Source: Bolinopsis microptera
Taxonomy: Eukaryota; Ctenophora; Tentaculata; Lobata; Bolinopsidae
Direction of reading: 5' to 3'
NCBI RefSeq assembly: GCF_026151205.1
Contig: NC_087072.1
Span: 20,488,103 to 20,552,102, forward strand
Length of the DNA stretch: 64,000 nt
The notes beneath the pieces were generated by a model that saw only the letters and a list, made by a program, of their open reading frames with translations, made no database searches and was not told the origin of the DNA. Numbering within the stretch: position 1 is the stretch's first letter; every line of letters begins with the position of its first letter. The translations under genes and the position numbers were made by a program. This document shows, in pieces, positions 62,701 through 64,000 of this stretch.

Positions 62701-64000
62701 GAGGCACAAGGTCGCCGTACAGTCCGTCAGTGATCAGGTTTCAATTTCCTTTAATTTATATGGGTTCTTTATGTAGCGTTTATGTGATTTTATCCACTTG
62801 ATTTTAACCGGGATTTGTTGACGTTAATTCGTAAAATAACCAGAAATACTAGATCAGTAAGCAATTTCCGTCTCTAGGTGAATATAGTGAACAAGTACGG
62901 ACAACATCTGGACGACACAACCGGACGGATAGTGTCTCTGTTAATCGAACTCCAGGATAAGATACCCTTCTCTTCTCATCTCGAGGACATCACCTACAAT
63001 ATCGAGTTCTTTAAATCTGCCGTGAACAAGTTTGTTGCAAATACGAGTTTAATATATTTCATAAATTTCTTATCCATTATTCATGAATAGAATAACAAAT
63101 TTTGAAAGAAATATGAAATCAAAGCTTATGAACAAAATATATTCCAATATTTGTTTCTGGTCTGATTTTACGCTTTTCTGTCCCCAGGTACAAAACACTG
63201 AACGCTGAGGTAAGATCGATCCAATCGGACAGCATTGTCGTTCCCTTCTTCAAGACAGATCTCAAGAACGTTAAAGACAGACTCGACTGTCTCGACAAAT
63301 TTTCCAAACAGATGATGGAGGTCCTTCTGAAGGGTTCTGATATATCTACCGAGTTTAGAGACGGAATTGTCAAAACTAGCTCATTTCTCGATGAGATTTC
63401 AAAGGAAGTGGAGACTTCCATTACTCCTTTCATGACTTCAGACACTCCACAAGACCTTCAATCAGCCCTTAACACTATCGTTGAGATCAAACATTGCATG
63501 AAAACGAGAGGTAATCTCATTGAAGATATCGAGAACACCTTAAAGAAGTTTGACGAGTACTACAATGTAGATCCGCTAAAAATAGAGTACGAAGAGGTGT
63601 GCGGCACCTGGTTTGAAATGCTCAATGAACTTGTCGAAATGGAAACAAGACTATCAACAAGTTTGTCCAGTAAGACCTTCTTCCAGAACCAGCTATCTGG
63701 ACTGAAAACAACTTTCCAGCAACACCGAGATACTCTAAAGACCCTAGAGGATGTGACCACAGAAGTCAAACTCAGATCCGCTATAGAGACCCTAGAAACA
63801 CTCCTCAGCACAGAGGAGACTCTGTCACAGGAGATAAATGCAGTTGTCCTTGAGGGAAAGAACATCATCCGCTCTATCGACAACATGGACGATATGAAGA
63901 GGATCCAACTAGAGATCCAGTCACTCCAATCCGCGTACAGAGTAATCCAGAACAGTATCTCGATGAAACACAAGAAATACACGGCTATCCTCGGACAACT
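1699..64000 (+). CDS. Giant spectrin-repeat protein gene, 59 chained exons, both ends open
   Basis: Fifty-nine exons bounded by AG acceptors and GT donors join in frame into 10,379 coding bases (3,459 codons plus 2 bases). The product is nearly all heptad-like helical sequence with the spaced Trp/Leu pattern of spectrin repeats, for example WREIT near 38625, QSWLDQSQ near 47410 and QTWLDTQEN near 50265. Repeats are about 105 residues, giving roughly 30. The family forms long flexible rods that link actin, microtubules or the nuclear envelope to other structures. End domains that would separate nesprins, spectraplakins, dystrophins and spectrins are absent from the window. Very long arrays without SH3, PH or EF-hand insertions favour nesprin or spectraplakin, by inference only. 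Introns range from about 110 bases to 8.8 kb. Several carry satellites, transposons or nested genes. The 5' and 3' ends lie outside or are unresolved. Confidence 0.88.
2785..6000 (+). other. 3.2-kb intron without a supported gene
   Basis: The exons on either side join in phase 0 through a continuous spectrin helix (KKLWNE to LCLDCEVQTRDIEDF), so this is intron. Short open frames on both strands occur, including a T-rich hydrophobic one near 5510-5872 and an antisense one at 4500-4721, but none has convincing gene structure. I see no repeat family here. Confidence 0.6.
6001..9479 (+). CDS. Giant gene exons 5-10 of the window
   Basis: The exons are 6001-6168, 7268-7459, 7970-8112, 8236-8366, 8538-8704 and 8916-9479. 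Phases between them are 0, 0, 2, 1 and 0. Recognisable spectrin helices include NLLNWANVKYGDL, KMDKWLQIKKR, FNRIWEISANI, LTVEWLVETHYR and KLLAWLLAEQVKVEKD. The last exon is the second largest visible (564 bases) and spans nearly two repeats. The exon ending at 8366 uses a GTTAGA donor, which is non-consensus but required by frame. Confidence 0.85.
6169..7267 (+). other. Intron with hairpin and 22-bp repeats
   Basis: A 1.1-kb intron. It holds a 44-nt inverted repeat at 6541-6584 (GTAGTGTT with AACACTAC, and GGAGC with GCTCC) and a short tandem array at 7106-7200. I see no coding sequence. Confidence 0.55.
7106..7200. repeat. 22-bp tandem repeat near an intron 3' end
   Basis: Four to five copies of a 22-bp unit beginning CTAACTGAGTCCCAAGTT. 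Single-base differences such as tttccg versus ttcccg separate the copies. Degenerate CTAACTGA motifs continue towards 7245, a few bases before the acceptor of the exon at 7268. Confidence 0.85.
7460..7969 (+). other. Intron with TTAA-type simple repeats
   Basis: A 510-base intron holding two ATTA/TTAA microsatellite tracts, at about 7575-7618 and 7935-7955. I see nothing coding. Confidence 0.6.
9600..9712. repeat. Imperfect long hairpin, MITE-like
   Basis: Nested complementary blocks are ACGGTA at 9610 with TACCGT at 9707, ATGAAAC at 9619 with GTTTCAT near 9688, and a strong core GCCCTCAGGG with CCCTGAGGGTC around a loop of about 11 bases. A small non-autonomous element or a structured RNA are both possible. 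Confidence 0.5.
11913..11940. repeat. CT microsatellite
   Basis: A run of CT dinucleotides with one interruption, inside the 4.6-kb intron. A second CT/CTAT tract lies at 12503-12533. Confidence 0.9.
14088..15134 (+). CDS. Giant gene exons 11-13 of the window
   Basis: The exons are 14088-14453, 14663-14841 and 15035-15134, with phases 0 and 2 between them and phase 0 at the end. They encode helices such as KLIQAQHHWLNTCSDK, GMLAWLHKQRKAVDEK and ELIEWHRKTKQDIE. The third exon ends in NLEISFKK. Two continuations are open from there. The long isoform goes to the exon at 22407. A short isoform may end in the alternative terminal exon at 15570. Confidence 0.85.
15570..15839 (+). CDS. Probable alternative last exon of the giant gene, short isoform
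   Basis: A pyrimidine-rich acceptor (TTTTATTTTAG) precedes a phase-0 open frame of 89 codons closed by TGA at 15837-15839. It matches the phase-0 end of the exon at 15134. The product starts as a basic helix (CQIRIVQFTRQFYRDKRRQ) and turns into a Ser/Thr/Arg-rich tail, unlike the spectrin repeats around it. Splicing to it would truncate the giant protein. The long route from 15134 to 22407 is equally good in frame, so I infer alternative splicing. After the TGA the same frame stays open for 67 more codons to TAG at 16041, with similar composition and ending LPRDSI. The TGA may therefore be read through, or may be a nonsense change in a longer tail. No transcript evidence is available. Confidence 0.5.
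   Translation, partial: CQIRIVQFTRQFYRDKRRQIQELNGLTISIASSSHQTASYPETETTRLEKTRDIETSLNNETDRRYDRTINRSNSLRCNSLTAPLSVTN
16007..16682. repeat. 52-bp minisatellite, about 13 copies
   Basis: The unit starts TGGCAGTGTGCCAAGCTTGC and spans 52 bases. Thirteen copies fit the interval, with a one-base deletion in one copy and a few G/A and A/T changes. Each unit contains CACGTG, an E-box palindrome, and an in-phase TAG. The first copy overlaps the last codons of the open frame that follows the alternative last exon, so the array looks like an expansion of that coding end and stop. Confidence 0.95.
16683..18769. other. Intron sequence without a supported gene
   Basis: AT-rich sequence inside the 15135-22406 intron. 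Poly(A)-type AATAAA motifs occur at about 18557 and 18576. I see no coding frame with splice support. Confidence 0.45.
18770..19330. mobile_element. Diverged foldback-element relatives
   Basis: Several blocks match inner parts of the foldback arms at 55334-60222. Near 19222 is CGGGTGATACTCGTAAAAT followed by ACTCGGCGCGCGTCCTGG and GGTTATAAACCTACAA. A reverse-oriented copy runs about 19006-19075. AATAGAGATTCGGCGGAATG followed by GGCTGAGCGCCGCCCAGTAAG lies near 19128. Spacing and identity are lower than in the intact element, so this is probably an old fragment or arm remnant. I could not find its ends. Confidence 0.6.
19331..21009. other. Intron sequence upstream of the Q-rich gene
   Basis: No gene or repeat is recognised. 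If the small gene at 21010 is real, its promoter would lie at the right-hand end of this stretch. Confidence 0.4.
21010..21997 (+). CDS. Tentative nested two-exon gene for a Gln-rich repeat protein
   Basis: Exon 1 at 21010-21042 encodes MDSDSSIRQHL and ends at a perfect GTAAGT donor in phase 0. Exon 2 at 21491-21997 follows an AAACAG acceptor, also in phase 0, and runs to TGA, giving about 179 residues. The core is nearly five copies of a 21-residue unit containing GQTQLGQTQMNQNQQ, encoded by 63-bp DNA repeats. The tail has GGGFFKEDYDGK and three HGLD units from a 12-bp repeat (about 21910-21953). Exon 2 might instead end at a GTAATA donor after KA near 21882. Glutamine-rich low-complexity proteins often self-associate, but no function can be assigned. 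A spurious frame over a minisatellite is possible. The clean repeat frame and the phase-matched first exon favour a gene. Confidence 0.4.
21491..21800. repeat. 63-bp coding-type tandem repeat
   Basis: Nearly five copies of a 63-bp unit with very few differences. The unit length keeps the reading frame. The unit includes CAACTTGGCCAGAC and ATGAATCAGAATCAGCAACT. Confidence 0.95.
21998..22406 (+). other. Intron remainder before exon 14
   Basis: No feature is seen apart from the acceptor GATTTTCAG that opens the exon at 22407. Confidence 0.5.
22407..24149 (+). CDS. Giant gene exons 14-19 of the window
   Basis: The exons are 22407-22492, 22672-22840, 22965-23080, 23276-23396, 23732-23851 and 23982-24149. 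Phases between them are 2, 0, 2, 0 and 0. They encode spectrin helices such as ALSTLNKWIHTQ, VKINWEKLRRNFEKLG, LQEVYQWAVNFYKM and ALSWLTDQEVILKQ. The exon ending at 22840 needs a weak GTTTTT donor to stay in frame. The exon ending at 23396 is followed at once by repeats of its own end and donor. Confidence 0.83.
23390..23612. repeat. Minisatellite duplicating an exon end and its splice donor
   Basis: Five to six degenerate copies, about 32-42 bases long, of a unit containing CTCCTCAAGGTATGTAGATATG. The first copy is the genuine end of the exon at 23396 with its donor. Several later copies keep an intact CAAG/GTATGT donor-like site. Confidence 0.85.
24211..31805. repeat. 93-bp satellite array, about 82 copies
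   Basis: Head-to-tail copies of a 93-bp unit containing AATCTCCCACTACAACCAGT fill 7.6 kb of intron, starting about 60 bases after the donor at 24150. The copies are very similar, differing at a few recurring positions such as ACAACC, ATAACC, AAAACC and ACAACAAG. The last three copies are 100 bp because of a 7-bp insertion near GACAACTGACAG. Because 93 is a multiple of three, the minus strand shows ORFs of a 31-residue hydrophobic repeat (24733-25293, 30054-30674). These are by-products of the array. Confidence 0.98.
31806..32963 (+). other. Intron tail after the satellite
   Basis: It contains a diverged direct duplication (about 32475-32590 and 32800-32912) sharing blocks such as TACCACTTT, CCGC-AATAA and TTCTGAAT. 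An AT-rich ATTAATTAATTAAT tract lies near 32625. No coding sequence is supported. Confidence 0.5.
32964..33733 (+). CDS. Giant gene exons 20-22 of the window
   Basis: The exons are 32964-33042, 33204-33373 and 33503-33733, with phases 1 and 0 between them. They encode VYELIEHVKDNMESIE, LKTRWTQLDLDCHQK, EYKLLQWLVK and IRIIETHWVNVYELLMSAF. They carry on the spectrin pattern after the 8.8-kb satellite-bearing intron and lead into the linker exons. Confidence 0.85.
33883..34897 (+). CDS. Giant gene exons 23-25: acidic and Gly/Asn-rich linker
   Basis: The exons are 33883-33990, 34086-34266 and 34622-34897, with phases 0 and 1 between them and phase 1 at the end. Together they encode about 188 residues that break the helical array. 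An acidic stretch (DSESEEEDTEEDSS) comes first, then a basic GRKRG. A Pro/Ala/Gly segment with GGGWGGVDIP follows, then a Gly/Asn/Gln-rich part with NAGGYNGFGGGG and a CC pair. Spectrin helices resume with DLRSWITSHLQEL. I recognise no domain. It may be a flexible hinge or a binding insert. Confidence 0.75.
35118..41415 (+). CDS. Giant gene exons 26-40 of the window
   Basis: The exons are 35118-35215, 35346-35483, 35674-35842, 36045-36232, 36352-36528, 36855-37010, 37262-37480, 37746-37911, 38022-38305, 38463-38659, 38830-38967, 39130-39264, 39375-39606, 40926-41081 and 41242-41415. Phases at their ends are 0, 0, 1, 0, 0, 0, 0, 1, 0, 2, 2, 2, 0, 0 and 0. Clear spectrin motifs include QLQWLTDLNQ, LWREITGVTAEHKSRVEKAM (joined across the AA/G split codon at 38659 and 38830) and EEMKLLQEQWDDATQ. 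The exon at 38463 ends at GTTAGA (38660), not at the stronger-looking GTAACT at 38643, because only the former keeps frame. The last exon is read from 41242, in a different frame from a longer open frame over it. Confidence 0.87.
39607..40805. repeat. 43-bp minisatellite, about 27-28 copies
   Basis: The unit is 43 bp and contains CTTACCACGTGTTCTGG. It begins within five bases of the donor of the exon ending at 39606 and fills most of that intron. Most copies carry CACGTG. On the minus strand each such copy reads CACGTG/GTAAGTC, a strong splice-donor match. One short copy and a few variants (TATTCTG, TTACTTACC) occur. Confidence 0.97.
41513..42844. mobile_element. Palindromic MITE with TA target duplication
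   Basis: Terminal inverted repeats start GTCCAGTCATTTA and are flanked on both sides by TA. The two halves (about 41513-42135 and 42217-42844) are nearly perfect inverted copies around a spacer of about 80 bases. The left arm lacks about 10 bases near its outer end. Matching 64-codon frames in both arms simply reflect the palindrome. No transposase is present. The TA duplication suggests a Tc1/mariner-type source, by inference. Confidence 0.85.
42845..43335. other. Intron sequence between the MITE and the promoter duplication
   Basis: No gene, repeat or regulatory element is recognised. Confidence 0.4.
43336..43785. repeat. 219-bp tandem duplication upstream of the oxidase gene
   Basis: Copy 1 starts at 43336 and copy 2 at 43555, both with ATGATAAGGCTTATCTACCG. 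Each runs through TTTCAAGTTGAGTCA and GGCGATGCTCGCATG. Copy 2 carries a small AT insertion. The pair ends about 180 bases before the start codon at 43962, so it may hold duplicated promoter or enhancer sites. Confidence 0.85.
43962..45833 (+). CDS. Flavin-containing amine oxidase (L-amino-acid oxidase-like), nested gene
   Basis: Exon 1 (43962-43973) encodes MVNK and ends at a GTAATA donor. The intron is 43974-44156. Exon 2 (44157-45833) opens in phase 0 with DEGFEDQ and runs to TGA, giving 562 residues. The N-terminal dinucleotide fold has the G-x-G-x-x-G FAD motif at residues 20-25, the ribose-binding Glu near 50 (IVLLEGSD) and RFGGR at 54-58. Near the end, HDAWSDYQGWVEGSLRS matches the C-terminal FAD-contact region of amine oxidases. 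The family oxidises amines or amino acids to imines with release of hydrogen peroxide; the substrate cannot be told here. No signal peptide is seen, so cytosolic action is inferred. A C-x4-C-x2-C-x2-C cluster lies near residues 407-418. It sits in an intron of the giant gene on the same strand. The start has a good AAAATGG context, and AATAAA lies at 46011. Confidence 0.88.
43974..44156 (+). other. Single intron of the oxidase gene
   Basis: GTAATA at its start and TTTTTCACAG at its end, phase 0, 183 bases. Including it extends the FAD domain upstream by 15 codons in frame. Confidence 0.8.
46011..46016 (+). terminator. Poly(A) signal AATAAA of the oxidase gene
   Basis: A canonical AATAAA about 180 bases after the stop codon and before the next giant-gene exon at 46359. 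Confidence 0.5.
46359..50574 (+). CDS. Giant gene exons 41-53 of the window
   Basis: The exons are 46359-46547, 46652-46796, 47038-47176, 47353-47479, 47643-47819, 48053-48181, 48432-48539, 48736-48905, 49062-49188, 49369-49548, 49700-49867, 50145-50306 and 50459-50574. Phases at their ends are 0, 1, 2, 0, 0, 0, 0, 2, 0, 0, 0, 0 and 2. Spectrin motifs include LTDAWQELNDVARDRHILL, LYNWVKEVSDNLG, ELQSWLDQSQAIVEEL, VLEQWEELVQDVNDKQ, SLFQWLGDT and LEQRWNNICDIAAAREEE. Introns are short (about 100-330 bases) and free of large repeats. Confidence 0.88.
50575..51004 (+). other. Intron sequence before the zinc-finger gene
   Basis: AT-rich; no gene seen. It would hold the 3' UTR of the minus-strand zinc-finger gene. 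Confidence 0.4.
51005..52384 (-). CDS. C2H2 zinc-finger protein with nine fingers, nested on the opposite strand
   Basis: A single 459-codon frame. The N-terminal 90 residues are acidic and Lys-rich (MKMEEESIPPEL, IKTEIKKEEDK), followed by a degenerate finger-like stretch. Nine fingers of form C-x2-C-x12-H-x3-H follow, joined by TGEKPYK linkers (one reads AGEKPYK), at about residues 95-345. The C-terminal 110 residues are Ser/Pro-rich and end in aromatic residues. Fingers 1-3 and 4-6 are near-identical cassettes, a recent internal duplication. Such proteins bind DNA in the nucleus and usually regulate transcription; the target is unknown. An acceptor-like TTTCTAG lies just before the ATG on this strand, so a 5' UTR exon is possible. 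The gene lies inside the giant-gene intron 50575-53491. Confidence 0.9.
   Translation of the reverse strand: MEQQNVPDFKDEMKMEEESIPPELIKTEIKKEEDKFLIKAEVYSNSVSQLDCPNQESVLVRHQLWVHTSENAYISASQKTALVSHQQLQMHTGEKPYKCSECSYSASRKSNLLKHRRTHTGEKPYKCSECSYSASQKSNLHKHQRTHTGEKPYKCSECSYSANHKLSLVCHQMTHTGEKPYKCSECSYTASRKSNLLKHRLTHTGEKPYKCSECSYSASQKSNLHKHQRTHTGEKPYKCSECSYSANHKLSLVCHQMTHAGEKPYKCSDCSYSASQKSNLLKHQRTHTGEKPYKCSECSYSARLKSYLVIHQRIHTGEKPYKCSECSYSARQKSDLLKHRRCHTGKKLYQRNDIEKKSHFVHESGQASNYFHNSSVGGPIFVKPLPFVKPLNFAGSSLSSSRLLPSAFSMNQPASRMSHPAESVFTPAPTVSPTYSTTFPFPYHDSCQYSYHGTQINRY
52441..52520. repeat. 42-bp direct duplication upstream of the zinc-finger gene
   Basis: The block AACAAAATGAATATAAGTTC plus CAGATATCTCCTCTGT occurs twice in tandem, 42 bases apart, in the presumed promoter or 5' UTR region. 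Confidence 0.85.
52521..53491 (+). other. Intron sequence before exon 54
   Basis: Apart from short direct repeats of AACAGATTTCTGTTATGAA near 53043-53105, no feature is recognised. It would include the minus-strand promoter of the zinc-finger gene. Confidence 0.4.
53492..53605 (+). CDS. Giant gene exon 54 of the window
   Basis: The exon follows a CCTCCCCAG acceptor, starts in phase 2 (split CG/G Arg codon from 50574) and ends in phase 2 at a GTCAGT donor. It encodes a helix with NKNSQRWNTLCQQAKSTKVN, a typical spectrin Trp helix. It is isolated between a 2.9-kb and a 6.8-kb intron. Confidence 0.78.
53606..55325 (+). other. Intron left of the foldback element
   Basis: A module of about 60 bases (GTAGGTACGGACTTCAGAA through ATAATGATCA) occurs twice, near 53851 and 53967. 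A tract of ATACAAGGATAAT-like microsatellite repeats spans about 54255-54330. To its right, a stretch to about 54690 read on the minus strand ends in AATAAAG just before the microsatellite, resembling a retroposon 3' end with a tail. No host exon is supported. Confidence 0.45.
55334..60222. mobile_element. Foldback-type DNA transposon, non-autonomous, 4.9 kb
   Basis: The termini are inverted and read GGTTCTTTTGCGATAGTC inward. Both ends are flanked by the direct repeat GCCTCGTT (55326-55333 and 60223-60230), a perfect 8-bp target duplication. The left arm (55334-57770, about 2.4 kb) and the right arm (58044-60222, about 2.2 kb) are inverted copies around a 273-base unique spacer. The outer arms are packed with AGCGCT-centred subrepeats (CCAGCGCTGG, GCTAGTTGTCGC). 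The middle has repeats beginning GCGATATTACTCGTCAG. The inner arm is unique sequence. Arm lengths differ mainly in subrepeat number. No transposase is seen. An 8-bp duplication fits hAT, P or Merlin-type transposases; the GG ends fit Merlin. That assignment is inference. Confidence 0.93.
57771..58043. other. Central unique spacer of the foldback element
   Basis: 273 bases between the two arms with no coding frame of note. It would form the loop of a cruciform. Confidence 0.75.
60427..60840 (+). CDS. Giant gene exons 55-56 of the window
   Basis: The exons are 60427-60547 (phase 2 in, phase 0 out) and 60761-60840 (phase 0 in, phase 2 out). They encode SDLDDVIKSLNEQLADVE and KFIEKTIAILVNVEED, continuing the helix of exon 54 across the foldback insertion. 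The CG/A split codon joins correctly to 53605. Confidence 0.8.
60841..61371 (+). other. Intron sequence after exon 56
   Basis: AT-rich; it would contain the 3' UTR of the minus-strand gene that ends at 61372. No other feature is seen. Confidence 0.4.
61372..62154 (-). CDS. Putative secreted protein with internal FFNKR-type repeats, nested gene
   Basis: The ATG at 62154 lies 12 bases after an acceptor (TTATTTTGCAG, exon from 62166), so a 5' UTR exon is likely. The open frame above it is therefore untranslated or intronic. The product has 260 residues and begins MTHVFELIAMVVLSVQS, a probable signal peptide. A repeat of 30-40 residues follows, with a strand-like core ending in a basic pair: TIVFFNKRD, HIIFFNKRG, VLLYYDKKD and IKFSFDKRE, then weaker KVVYLKES and KITCFDVKS. 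Acidic spacers such as GESLENER and EESLEND lie between. The C-terminus is strongly basic (SMIKKSKRKLQR) and ends FRR. The dibasic sites could be proprotein cleavage points, but there is no Gly amidation signal before them. Alternatively the repeats form a beta structure. I recognise no family. Confidence 0.7.
   Translation of the reverse strand: MTHVFELIAMVVLSVQSFKYGNTGSVRSGFSDEEQGRHPSNYLQFPGVFPNEEGTIVFFNKRDEYGGFLDDSVDVIADLRTKDGGHIIFFNKRGDEGEALEEEREGRLSMLIIPDNPDEEVLLYYDKKDGVGESLENERKHRTLNLPITDNPGEKEIKFSFDKREVEEESLENDIAVQKGGKVVYLKESRIADLLAQTEMGEGKKITCFDVKSGRIGFEEIPGLENMFADLKSRRARVESMIKKSKRKLQRTVGKVIFRR
62167..62610 (+). other. Intron sequence between the secreted-protein gene and exon 57
   Basis: It probably holds the 5' exon and promoter of the minus-strand gene. 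No clear signals are seen. Confidence 0.35.
62611..64000 (+). CDS. Giant gene exons 57-59 of the window, last exon runs off the edge
   Basis: The exons are 62611-62737, 62878-63029 and 63188-64000 or beyond. They start in phase 2 after 60840, with ends in phases 0 and 2. The last exon is open for all 813 visible bases and is the largest in the window. It encodes long helices with few Trp residues (KTDLKNVKDRLDCLDKF, LETLLSTEETLSQEINAVV, IQLEIQSLQSAYRVI). The lower Trp content and large exon size mark a change in character towards more divergent repeats or coiled coil. Confidence 0.82.

Noticed and set aside
1-64000. CRISPR-like arrays, prokaryotic defence systems, operons or tRNA genes
   Set aside because: The tandem repeats lack unique spacers, and everything in the window shows eukaryotic intron structure.

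Overview
The window is animal nuclear DNA, AT-rich and intron-rich. Most of it is one fragment of a very long gene on the + strand. By matching acceptors, donors and intron phases by eye I could chain 59 coding exons, from 1699 to beyond 64000, into one open frame of about 3,459 codons with no stop. The chain keeps frame at every junction and ends two bases into a codon at the window edge, as the exon lengths predict. The product is almost all spectrin-type helical repeats (roughly 30), with one acidic then Gly/Asn-rich linker (33883-34897). Actin-binding, plakin, EF-hand and KASH regions are not visible, so I cannot tell a nesprin-like from a spectraplakin-like giant protein. The intron style, the C2H2 gene and the flavin oxidase fit an early-branching metazoan, possibly a cnidarian; that is inference.

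Layout: 418-1365 holds a basic Arg/Trp/Ser-rich ORF, either a 5' exon of the giant gene or its own gene. Exons run 1699-2784, 6001-9479 and 14088-15134. A probable alternative last exon lies at 15570-15839, followed by a 52-bp minisatellite. Exons resume at 22407-24149. A 93-bp satellite of about 82 copies fills 24.2-31.8 kb. Exons run densely 32964-41415 and 46359-50574, then singly or in small sets at 53492, 60427-60840 and 62611-64000+.

Large introns host other genes. These are a flavin amine oxidase on + (43962-45833), a nine-finger C2H2 protein on - (51005-52384), a small secreted protein with internal repeats on - (61372-62154), and a tentative Q-rich two-exon gene on + (21010-21997). 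Each has most or all of its coding sequence in one exon.

Mobile DNA is prominent. A 4.9-kb foldback element (55334-60222) has arms of more than 2 kb built from AGCGCT-centred subrepeats and a perfect 8-bp target duplication. Diverged relatives of its inner arm lie at 18.8-19.3 kb. A 1.3-kb palindromic MITE with a TA duplication lies at 41513-42844. Several minisatellites start at or just beyond splice donors. I see no rRNA, tRNA, CRISPR or prokaryotic feature. All exon calls come from reading splice sites and frames; no alignment or transcript data were used.
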